Positions 8,201 through 18,200 of a stretch of DNA of 52,028 nucleotides are shown one piece after another (the first letter of the stretch is position 1; every line of letters starts with the position of its first letter). Below the pieces are notes generated by a model. That model was not told the DNA's origin. It saw nothing but the letters and a program-made list of their open reading frames with translations, and did not search any database. The position numbers and the translations under genes were made by a program. This DNA is from Streptomyces sp. HB132 (lineage in GTDB: Bacteria; Actinomycetota; Actinomycetes; Streptomycetales; Streptomycetaceae): positions 1 through 52,028 of the forward strand of contig NZ_JAFBGA010000026.1 in assembly GCF_016909575.1 (NCBI RefSeq), given 5' to 3'.

Positions 8201-9220
8201 GGTGCCGTGCGCCTCGACTGCGTCCACGTCGTTCGGGCTCAGTCCCGCGTCGGCGAGCGCCTGCGCGATGACGCGACGCTGGGCCGGCCCGCTGGGAGCC
8301 GTGAGTCCGTTGCTCGCACCGTCCTGGTTGACGGCGCTGCCCCGCAGCACGGCCAGTACCTTCCTGCCGTTCCGGCGGGCGTCGGACAGCCGCTCCAGGA
8401 GGAGCACGCCCGCTCCTTCGCCCCAGCCCGTCCCGTCGGCGCCGGCCGCGAACGACTTGCAGCGGCCGTCCCCCGCCAGTCCGCGCTGCTTGCTGAACTC
8501 CACGAACGCTCCGGGGGTGGCCATGACCGTCACCCCGCCCGCCAGCGCCAGCGAGCATTCCTTGTCGCGCAACGACCTGGCGGCCAGGTGGATGGCCACC
8601 AGGGAGGACGAGCAGGCGGTGTCGACCGTGATAGCGGGGCCCTGGAGGCCGAGGAGGTAGGACACCCGGCCGGAGATGACACTGCCCGCCCCTCCGGTGA
8701 GCAGATAGCTGTCGCTTCCCTGGGCGTCGCCGTACATCCCGGCGCTGTAGCCCGAGGAGGAGGCGCCGACGAACACGCCGGTGCCGGTGCCGCGCAGGGA
8801 CGACGGGTCGATCCCGGCCCGCTCGAACAGCTCCCACGACGACTCGAGCAGCAGCCGCTGCTGCGGGTCCATCGCCAGTGCCTCGCGCGGGCCGATACCG
8901 AAGAGGGCCGCGTCGAACGCGTCGGCGTCGTCGACGAATCCCCCCTCGGGGGTGATGCCCGTGTCGCCGAGTCCGCGCAGCCAGTCCACGTCCCAGCCAC
9001 GGCCGTCGGGGACGGCGGACATGGCGTCCGTACCGTCCATGACGAGGCGCCACAGGTCCTCCGGCGACCGCACACCGCCGGGCAGGCGGCAGCTCATCGC
9101 CACGACCGCGATCGGCTCCGCCCGCTCGTCGACGAGGCTCCGGTGCTGCAGGCGCAGCCGTTCGTTCTCCACGAGAGACGCCCGTAGCGCTTCGACGATC
9201 TCTTCGACCTGCGTCCCCAT
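5234..9220 (-). CDS. Terminal type I PKS, module J: KS-AT-ACP-TE (1328 aa)
   Basis: This is the last elongation and release module. An N-terminal coiled-coil docking helix (VEEIVEALRASLVENERLRLQ region) precedes the KS (about 33-455; Cys203 in DTACSSS, EAHGTGT, NVGHTQ). The AT (about 530-860) has GHSLGE and HAFHS, predicting malonyl-CoA. The ACP (about 965-1045) has GFDSL, and the thioesterase (about 1090-1328) has Ser1185 in GHSGG, Asp1212 and His1304 in GNHFTML, a complete triad. There is no ketoreductase, so a 3-keto acyl chain is delivered to the TE for lactonisation or hydrolysis. ATG 9220 was chosen because GGAG lies 6 nt upstream; ATG 9223 and GTG 9232 are alternatives. The AT carries a 12-residue internal duplication. 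The gene lies about 25 bp after the preceding PKS gene. Confidence 0.97.
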   Translation of the reverse strand: MGTQVEEIVEALRASLVENERLRLQHRSLVDERAEPIAVVAMSCRLPGGVRSPEDLWRLVMDGTDAMSAVPDGRGWDVDWLRGLGDTGITPEGGFVDDADAFDAALFGIGPREALAMDPQQRLLLESSWELFERAGIDPSSLRGTGTGVFVGASSSGYSAGMYGDAQGSDSYLLTGGAGSVISGRVSYLLGLQGPAITVDTACSSSLVAIHLAARSLRDKECSLALAGGVTVMATPGAFVEFSKQRGLAGDGRCKSFAAGADGTGWGEGAGVLLLERLSDARRNGRKVLAVLRGSAVNQDGASNGLTAPSGPAQRRVIAQALADAGLSPNDVDAVEAHGTGTVLGDPIEARALIAAYGRERPEGRPLLLGTVKSNVGHTQAAAGAVGAIKTVLALGHGTLPPTLHVDAPTPHVDWSGGEVSLLTSATPWPATGRPRRAGVSAFGLSGTNAHLILEQAPVSEPPTGSTTELPVVPFLVSARTEEALRGQAARLLDRLRDDSGESTTDLGHSLAVSRAALDRRAVVLADDRDGLVRGLTSLASGEAAPGLIRSVRRAGEGTAFLFTGQGSQRPGMADELSATFPVFAAALDAVCDGFGPHLDTPLRAVMSGADQEKLDRTEFAQPALFAFEVALYELLVSWGVRPDAVAGHSLGELTAAHVAGVLSLEDACTFVAARGRLMQAMPGGGLMVAVEASEQEVTDLLGAGTEQEVTDLLGAGTGPSIAAVNGPSSVVLSGDRDEVHDIVTLWTKQGRRHKELRTSHAFHSAHMDAMLDDLRAVASNLALRPARTDLVSATTGLPLTADQALSPDYWTRHVREPVRFADAVRRLRDDRVGTFLEIGPDGVLTALAQDCLAAGAGETEPPLLVATQHRDRSPVRALFTALAELHVHGLPVDWTAVFAGRGARLTDLPTYAFQRRRYWPAPPAYAPGGTAPGPGVADAAEDIPPAEASTALAARLADATPAGRHTLLLDVVTTWAAAALGLPSAEELDTGRDFLEQGFDSLTALELRNSLRAVLGTEELSATLLFDHPTPTCLARHLSALLDGDGDAAPAAGPGGGILGPLLQHTRSTGQAVEYAKVLMQLAEFRTVFNNETPPAQAAPVVRLATGDGPPLICLCTMSMLSGAHEYARLAAGFRGERDVYALPHPGFAEGEELPENFDVLMRTHAESVLRTVGDRPFVVTGHSGGALLANALSHALEGRGRPPAAVILLDSYPADSDVMATWMPELLDGMVERDDAYTPMDDYRATAWAAYLPFLYACRAQPVDVPTLLVRAGEPLRAWSGEGDWHAVWPLPHSVAETEGNHFTMLGEHAGPLARRMREWLTEQGC
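7066..7140 (-). repeat. Perfect 36 bp tandem duplication inside the module J acyltransferase
   Basis: Bases 7066-7101 are repeated exactly at 7102-7137 and the match continues three bases further. In protein this doubles EQEVTDLLGAGT between the MVAVEAS strand and SIAAVNGPSS of the AT. Other ATs in the window have a single, shorter segment there. The unit is a multiple of three, so the frame is kept. Confidence 0.95.
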
Positions 9221-9226
9221 CATGTG

Positions 9227-9230
9227 CTCC
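9227..9230 (-). promoter_or_regulatory. Ribosome binding site of the terminal PKS gene
   Basis: GGAG on the minus strand is 6 nt before ATG 9220 and only 3 nt before ATG 9223. This makes 9220 the better start and argues against the GTG at 9232, which lies upstream of the GGAG. Confidence 0.55.
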
Positions 9231-9245
9231 ACGCTGCTCGTCGCA

Positions 9246-12200
9246 TCAGGCTTCCTTCGTACGTGTCGCCATGCGGACGAGGGCGCTGACGTCCATGGCG
9301 TTGATCTCGTCCACCCGGTCCCCGGAATCGGACGCCTGCCGCTCCTGCGGGGGCCCGGGGTCCTCCGCAGGCGGCAGCGCGTCCAGGAGGCCCGACTCGC
9401 GGATCCTGGCCATCGGGATGGTGGCGAGGAGCGAACGCACCCGCGCCTCGTCGTCGTCCTGGGCGGAGGCTTCCGCGTCCGGCGGCAGCAGTTCGCGCAT
9501 CAGCCGGTCGCGGAGGCCGGTGGGTGAGGGTTCGTCGAAGACCACGGTGGTCTCCAGGCGAAGCCCGGTGGCGGTGTTCAGGCGGTTGCGCAGCTCCACG
9601 GCCATGACCGAGTCGAATCCCAGTTCCCGGAAGGCCCGTTGGGGGTCGACGGCATCGGCCGCGGGGTGCCCGAGCACGGCCGCCGCCTCGGCACGTACGA
9701 GATCCAGGAGCATCCGCTTCCGCTCGGACCCGGAGGCTCCGGCCAGTCGGTCCGCGAGCGCGACGGCCCCGGCGTCAGGCGCGTCGTGGTCGTCCCCGGG
9801 CGGCCGGAGTGCGGCGGCGGCCTCGGGAACGTCCTCGATGAGCGGTCGGGGCCCTCCCATCGCGAACGCGGGGGCGAACCGGGTCCAGTCGATGTCGGCG
9901 ACGGTCAGGCAGGTCTCCTGCCGTTCGACGGCCTGGACGAGGGCCCGGACGGCGACCTCGGGGTCCATGGGGCGCAGTCCGATGCGGTCGAGCGTGGACC
10001 CGGCGGCGGTGTCCACCATGCCTCCGCCGGCCCAGCCGCCCCAGGCGACCGAAGTGGCGGCAAGACCACGGGCACGGCGGCGCTCGGCGAGGGCGTCGAG
10101 GTGACAGTTGCTGACGGCGTAGGCGCCCTGCGCCGATCCGCCCCAGACGCCGGCGCCGGAGGCGAACAGCACGAAGGCGTCCAGCGAGTCGGCCGGGAAG
10201 AGCGCGTCGAGGGAGGTAGCGCCCGCCGCCTTGGCGGACATGACCCGGGCGAACTCGGCGGGGTCACTCTGCTCCAGGCCGGAGACCAGGCTCTCCCCCG
10301 CGGCGTGCACCACGGTGCGTACGGGCGCCGTGTCGTCCTGTGCCAGCTCCTTCACGAGGGCGGACAGGGCCTCGGGGTCGGCGACGTCACAGGCGGCGAG
10401 CGTCACGCGGGCGCCCAGAGCGCCGAGTTCGTCCTTCAGCGCGAGGGCACCGGGGGTGGCCTCGCCCCTGCGGCCGGTCAGCACCAGGTGCTCGGCGCCG
10501 TTGCTCGCGAGCCAGCGTGCCACGTGGGACCCCAGCGCTCCCATGCCTCCGGTGATCAGGGCCGTACCGCGCGGCTTCCAGCGCGACGGCACGGCCGGCC
10601 GGGGACCGGCGGGCGAGCGTCCCAGGCGGCGGGCGAACACGCCCTGCGGCCGGACGGCCAGCTGGTCCTCGTCCCCGGCGCCCGCCAGCAGACGGCACAC
10701 CTGGGCGGCGGTCCGTTCGTCCGGTTCCGCGGGCAGGTCGATGAGGCCGCCCCAGCGGTCGGGGTGCTCGAGGCCGATGACGCGGCCCAGTCCCCAGACC
10801 TGTGCCTGGGCCGGGCCGGTGAGCGGACCCGAGCCGTCGACGGAGACGGCTCCCCGGGTCAGGCACCACAGGGGGGCGGTCAGGTCCAGATCGGTCATCG
10901 CCTGGATCAGGGAGGTCGTCGCCGCGACGCCCGCCGGTACGACCGGGTGGAACGGGTCGGGGCGGTCGTCCTCGGCGAGGAAGGACAGGACGCCTTCGAT
11001 CCGGCCTCCGTCGGGCAGGGCGTCCCCGAGCCGCTGGAGCGCCATGGCCCGTCCGGTGTCGTCGGCCTCGAACAGCACCTGGACGGTGCGGGCCCCGTCG
11101 CGTACCAGCTCACGTGTGACGGCCTCGCCCGTCTTGTCCGGCACCCCGGAGGGGCTGACGATCAGCCAGGTCCCGGAGGGTGCCGGGGCCGGTGCCGGAG
11201 TGACCGGCTTCCAGCTGATCCGGTACCGCCAGCTGTCCACGACGGTCTGGTCACGGCGTTCGCGACGCCAGGACGTCAGGGAGGGCAGGACGCTCTCCCA
11301 CGAGCGGCGTACGTCGTCGTCGGCGGCACCCAGCATTCCGGCCAGCGCGGTGGGATCCTCGGTGTCCACGGCGGCCCAGAACGCGTCGTCGACGGGGTCC
11401 CGGTGTTCGGCCGGGGCGGGGAGCGCGGCGGGCCTGGGCCAGTACCGGCTGCGCTGGAAGGCGTACGTGGGCAGGTCGGCGTGGCCCGTACGGTCGCCGA
11501 GGACGGCACGCCAGTCGGGGGACACACCGGCGACGTGGGCTTCGGCCAGGGACGTCAGGAAGCGGTGGGGGCCGCCCTCGTCACGGCGCAGCGTGCCCAG
11601 TGCGGTCGCCTCGGTCTCCACGGCGTCGAACGTCTCCTGGAGCCCGAGCCCCATCACCGGGTGGGGGCCGACCTCGAGGAACGTACGGTGTCCGTCGGCG
11701 AGCGCCGCGCGGGTGGCGGCCTCGAACTCCACGGTGGAGCGCAGGTTGCGGAACCAGTATCCGGCGTCCAGCGCCGCGGTGTCGGTCAGTGCGCCCGTGA
11801 GGGTCGAGTAGAAGGGCACGGTGGACGAGCGGGGCGTGATTCCGGTGAGCAGCCGGTCCAGTTCCTCGCGGATGGCCTCGACCTGGGCGGAGTGCGAGGC
11901 GTAGTCGACCGCGATGCGTCTGCCGCGTACGCCGTCGGCCTCGCAGGAGCTCAGGAGCTCGTCCAGCGCCTCCGGTTCACCCGCGACGACGGCGGACGAA
12001 GGACCGTTGACCGCGGCCACCGACAGCCGGTCGCCCCATGCGGTGAGCCGCTCGCGCAGCAGCCCTGCGGACTCCCCGACCGAGGCCATGCCGCCCTTGC
12101 CGGACAGGGAGAGGAGCGCCCGGCTCCGGAGCGCCACGACGCGCGCGGCGTCCTCGATGGACAGTGCGCCTGCCACGGTCGCGGCCGCGATCTCGCCCTG

Positions 12201-15200
12201 AGAGTGGCCGATCACCGCGGCCGGACGGACTCCGCAGGCACCCCAGAGCTCGGCCAGCGACACCATGACCGCCCACAGCACGGGCTGCACCACGTCGACC
12301 CTGTCGAGGCCGGGGGCACCGGGGGTCTCCCGTACGACGTCCTCGAGCGACCAGTCCGTGTGGGGCGCCAGAGCCTCGGCGCACTCGGCGATGCGTGCGG
12401 CGAACACGCCGGACGTGTCGAGGAGTTCCTTCGCCATGCCGGGCCACTGGGCACCCTGCCCGGGGAAGACGAGGACCGGGCTCGTGTCGCCGGCGGCGCT
12501 CCCTCGCACGATCCCGGCGGCGGAGCCGTCCGCGGCCAGGACCCGCAGGCCCGCCTCGAACTCGGCGGGCTCCCGGGCGACGAGGGCCGCGCGGTGCTCG
12601 AAGCGGGACCTGGTCGTCGCCAGGGCGTGGGCGAGGGCGGCGGGGTCCGCTGTGCCGACGGCGGCCAGCAGCCGCGACGCCTGGTCCCGCAGGGCTTCAC
12701 GCGTCCTGCCGGACAGCACCCACGCGGTGGTGGCGCCGGTGTCGAGCGGGACGTCCCGCTCGGGGGCGGACGGGGCGGGAACGGCGGCAGGGGCCTGCTC
12801 GATGATGGTGTGGGCGTTCGTGCCACTGACGCCGAAGGACGACACGCCCGCGCGGCGCGGCCGGTCCGTCTCCGGCCAGCCGACCGGTTCCGTCAGCAGC
12901 GCGACCGCGCCCGCCGACCAGTCGACGTGGGAGGAGGGCTCGTCCACGTGCAGTGTCGGGGGCAGTACCCCGTGCCGCATCGCCATCACCATCTTGATCA
13001 CCCCGGCGACACCTGCGGCGGCCTGCGTGTGACCGATGTTGGACTTGACCGATCCCAGCCACAGCGGCCTGTCTGCGGGGCGGCCCTGCCCGTACGCGGC
13101 CAGCAGCGCCTGTGCCTCGATCGGGTCGCCGAGGGTCGTGCCGGTGCCGTGCGCCTCCACGGCGTCGACCTGGTCGGCGGTCAGGCCGGCTCCGGCCAGC
13201 GCCTGCCGGATGACCCGTTGCTGCGAGGGGCCGTTGGGCGCGGTCAGCCCGTTGCTCGCCCCGTCCTGGTTCACCGCGGAGCCCCGTACGACGGCGAGCA
13301 CCTCACGGCCGTTGCGGCGGGCGTCCGAGAGCCGTTCGACGAGGAGGACTCCGACGCCCTCGCCCCAGCCGGTGCCGTCGGCGGACTCGGCGAAGGCCTT
13401 GCACCTGCCGTCGGAGGACAGTCCGCGCTGGCGGCTGAACTCGATGAACGCGGACGGCGTCGACATCACGGTCACGCCGCCGGCCAGGGCCAGGGTGCAC
13501 TCACCCGCGCGCAGGGCCTGGACGGCCAGGTGCAGGGCGACCAGCGAGGACGAGCACGCCGTGTCGACGGTGACCGCGGGTCCTTCCAGACCCAGTGCGT
13601 ACGAGATGCGTCCGGAGACCACGCTGGCGGCGTTGCCGGTGGCCACGAAGCCTTCGGCGCTCTCGGCCGAGCCCATCAGAAGCCCTGTGTAGTCCTGGCT
13701 GTTGGTGCCGGCGAAGACGCCGACCCGCCCCCCGCGCACCGAATCGGGATCGATGCCGGCACGCTCGAACGCCTCCCACGACGTCTCGAGGAGCAGTCGC
13801 TGCTGCGGGTCCATGGCCAGTGCCTCGCGCGGCGCGATGCCGAAGAAGCCCGCGTCGAAGTCGGCGACGTCGTGCAGGAACCCGCCCTCGCGCACGTACG
13901 ACGTGCCCTGCTGGTCGGGATCCGCGCTGTAGAGCCGTTCGATGTCCCAGCCGCGGTCGTCGGGCAGCGGGGAGACGGCGTCCGTCCCCGACTCCAGGAG
14001 GTCCCAGAACTGTTCCGGGGACCGGACCCCGCCGGGGAAGCGGCAGCTCATGCCGACGATGACGATGGGGTCGTCGTCCAGGGCGGCGACGGGGCCCTCC
14101 TGGGCCGGCCCGGACCGGGACCCCGCGAGTTCGTCACGCAGGTGCCGGGAGAGGACCAGCGGGGTCGGATAGTCGAAGACGAGTGTGGCGGGCAGGGCGA
14201 GTCCGGTGCTCGCGCCGAGGAGGTTGCGCAGCTCCACGGCGGTCAGCGAGTCGAAGCCCAGGTCCCGGAAGGCCCTGCCGGGCTGTACCCCGTCCGCCGA
14301 GGCGTGTCCGAGCACTGCGGCGGCCTGGCCACGGACCACGGCGAGCAGGATGCGCTCGGACTCCTGCGGGGAGGCACCCGCCAGCTGCTCGTGCAGGGCG
14401 CTCTCGGCCGCCTTCTCCGGCGCGGGCGTGCCGGCTGCGGCCGACAGGCTCCGCACTTCGGGGAGTTCGCCGATGAACGCGGCCCTGCCGGGCGGCAGGG
14501 CCGGGGCGAACCGCTCCCAGTCCACGTCGGCGACGATCGTGTGGGGCGCACCGCTCTCGACCGCCTGTCGCAGTGCGCGCATCGCCAGTTCCGGCGGCAG
14601 CGGAGGCGTTCCGCCGCGGCGTACGCGTTCGGCCACCAGCGGGTCGGCGGCCATGCCCGCGCCGTCCCAGGCGCCCCATCCGATGGACGTGGCGGGCAGG
14701 TCCTGGGCGTGGCGTACGGCGGCGATCGTGTCGAGGAAGGCGTTGCCGGCCGCGTACGCGGCCTGTCCGGCGTTGCCGAACGTCGCGGCCAGCGAGGAGA
14801 AGAGGACGAACGCCGACAGGTCGAGGTGGCGGGTCAGTTCGTGCAGGTGCAGGACGGCGTCGGTCTTGGGCCGCAGGACCCGCTCGACCCGCTCGGGCGT
14901 CAGCGAGCCGAGCATGCCGTCGTCCAGCACGCCGGCCGTGTGAACGACCGCGGTGAGCGGGTGCTCGGCGGGTACGGAGTCGATCAGGGCGGCCAGCGCC
15001 TCCCGGTCGGTGACGTCACAGGCGGCCACGGTGACGCATGTTCCGAGCTGCGTGAGCTCGGCCTCCAGGTCCCGGGCGCCGGGGGCGTCGAGGCCGCTGC
15101 GGCTCGTGAGCAGCAGGTGGGAGGCCCCGTTGCGGGCCAGCCAACGGGCGGCGACGGCGCCCAGGGCGCCGGTTCCGCCGGTGACCAGGACGGTGCCGGA

Positions 15201-18200
15201 GGGCTGCCACGGCGTGGGGGTGTCCGGCGGCAGGGGGGCGGCCCGGACGAGTCGGCGTACGTGCACGCCGAAGGACCGGATCGCCAGTTGGTCCTCCGTC
15301 CTCGCCGGGTCTGCGAGCACTCCGCACAGGCGGCGGGCGGCACGGGTGTCGAAAGCCTCGGGCAGGTCGACCAAGCCGCCCCACAGACCTGGTTCCTCGA
15401 CGGCCACGACCTGGCCGAGGCCCCAGACCATGGCCTGTTCCGGGGCGGCCGGCCAGTCCGACTCGCCGACGGCGACGGCACCGCGGGTGGCGAGCCAGAG
15501 CGGTGCGCGCAGCCGGGCGTCCGCCAGGGTCTGTACGAGCGCGAGGGTGTCCCGCAGCCCTTGGGTGCCCTCACCCGACAGGGCGGTCAGGGCCAGGACG
15601 CCTGCGATTCCGCCCTCGTCCAGGGCCTCCCGCAGCCGGGCACTGCCGCTGGACGCCGGGACGCGGAGGACACGGACCCCTTGGGCGCCCATGGCGGCCG
15701 CGACGTCGTGGGTGGCGTCGTCGGGGCCCGCGACGAGCCATGTTCCGGAGGGCACGGCCGAGTCGGGTTCCGGTGCGTGGCGCCACTGCACCTCGTACCG
15801 CCAGGAGTCGATGGCGGACTGGTCACGCCGTCCGCGCCGCCAGTGGGCGAGTGCCGGGAGCACGGTGCTGAGCGGCTGGTCGCCGTCGAGGGCGAGCGTG
15901 CCGGTCACGGCGTCCAGGTCCTGGCGCTCGACCGCGGACCAGAACCCCGCCTCCGCGGCGTCCTCGCCGCCCCGCGCGTCCGCTGCCGCCGTCCACACGA
16001 GCGACTCGGGCCAGTACCGGGTGCGCTGGAACGCGTAGGTCGGCAGGGCAACCGCTGCGGTGGCGGCGGGGAGCAGGGCCGTCCAGTCGCAGTCGGCGCC
16101 GCGTACGTACAGGCGGGCCAGCGCGGTCATCGCCGACCCGGCCTCGGGGCGTCCGGCCCGCAGGACCGGGAAGGCGTCCGCACCCTGGTCCAGGCAGTCG
16201 GCGACCATCGCGCTGAGCACGCCGTCCGGGCCGAGTTCCACGTACGTCTTCACGCCCTGGCCGGCCAGGGTCCGCACGCAGTCGTGGAAACGGACGGCCC
16301 GACGGACGTGGGAGACCCAGTAGTCGGCCGAACCTGCCTCCTCGGCCGTCAGGATCCGGCCGGTCACGTTCGAGACGACCGGGACGGCCGGAGCGGCGAA
16401 GGTGAGGCCCCGCAGGATCCGGCCGAACTCCTCGAGCATCGGATCCATGTGCGGGGAGTGGAAGGCGTGGCTGACCTCAAGCCGCTTGGTCCTGCGGTTC
16501 CGGGCCTCGAAGTGGGCAGCCACCGCCAGCACTTCCGCCTCGTCCCCGGAGACGACGACGGAGCGGGGGCCGTTCACCGCGGCGACCGAGACACGGTCCG
16601 TGCGATCGGCCAGCGCTTGGACGACCTCGTCCTCGCCCGCCTCGACGGCCACCATCGCCCCGCCTTCGGGCAGCGCCTGCATCAGCCGTCCCCGCGCCGC
16701 CACCAGGGTGCACGCGTCGTCCAGGGAGAGGATCCCGGCGACGTGCACGGCGGACACCTCTCCGATGGAGTGACCGGCGAGGATTCCGGGGCGGATGCCC
16801 CAGTCGGCGAGGAGGCGGAACAGTGCCACCTCGATCGCGAAGAGAGCGGCCTGCGTGTAGGCGGTGCGGTGCAGCAGGGCCGCTCGCTCGCTACCCTCCT
16901 CCGCGAACAGCACTCTCCGCAGAGGGTGTTGGAGGTGGGGGTCCAGGTGGGTGCACACCTCGTCCAGCGCGTCACGGAAGACGGGGAACCGCGCGGCGAG
17001 TTCCCGCCCCGTACCCGGTCGCTGACTGCCCTGGCCGCTGAACAGGAAGGCGACCCGGCCTTCGGTCACGGTGCCGCGCACCGGTCCGGCCGTGCCGTCC
17101 GCGAGGGCCTCCAGCTGGAGCAGGGCGTCGTCGCGGTCCTCCGCGACCACCACGGCCCGGTCCTCGAAGGCGCTGCGCGTGGTCGCGAGCGCATGGGCCA
17201 CGTCCGTCAGGGCGTACTCGGGACGGGTGGCCAGCAGGACGCGCAGCCGGGCGGCCTGTGCGGCCAGCGCGGTCTCGCCGCGCGCGGAGACGGTCAGGGC
17301 TACGGGCCCGGTCCGCGCTTCGGTGCCGGACGACGGGGCGGGTGCGGATGTCGTCCCGGGCTGCGTCTGCGCCTGCGCCTGCGCCTGCGCCTGCGCCTGC
17401 TCGATGATGACGTGGGCGTTGGTACCGCTGATGCCGAACGACGAGACGCCGGCACGCCTGGGCTGCCCGGTCTCCGGCCACGGCACCGCTTCCGTCAGCA
17501 GCCGCACCTCGCCCGTGGTCCAGTCCACCTGGGGTGTGGGCGCGTCGACGTGCAGCGTCGCCGGAAGCGCGTCCCGCTGCATCGCCATGACCATCTTGAT
17601 CACCCCGGCCACGCCTGCGGCGGCCTGCGTGTGACCGATGTTCGACTTGACGGAGCCCAGCCACAGCGGCCTGTCCGCCGGGCGGTCCTGCCCGTAGGTG
17701 GCCAGCAGCGCCTGCGCCTCGATCGGGTCGCCGAGCACCGTACCGGTGCCGTGCGCCTCGACCACGTCGATCTGGGACGGCGTCACGGAGGCGTCGGCGA
17801 GCGCCTGCTCGATGACGCGCTGCTGGGACGGGCCGTTCGGAGCGGTCAGCCCGTTGCTCGCGCCGTCCTGGTTCACCGCCGAGCCGCGGAGCACGGCAAG
17901 CACCCGGTGCCCGTTCCGACGGGCGTCGGAGAGCCGCTCGACGAGCAGGACCCCGACCCCCTCGGCAAATCCCGTGCCGTCCGCCGCGGCGGCGAAGGCC
18001 TTGCAGCGGCCGTCCTGCGCCAGCCCGCCCTGCGCACTGAAACTGCTGAACATGCCGGGGGTCGACATGACCGTGACCCCGCCCGCGAGCGCCAGCGTGC
18101 ACTCGCCCCGGCGCAGGGCCTGCGCCGCCAGGTGCAGAGCCACCAGCGACGACGAGCAGGCGGTGTCGACGGTGACGGCGGGACCTTCGAGGCCGAGCGT

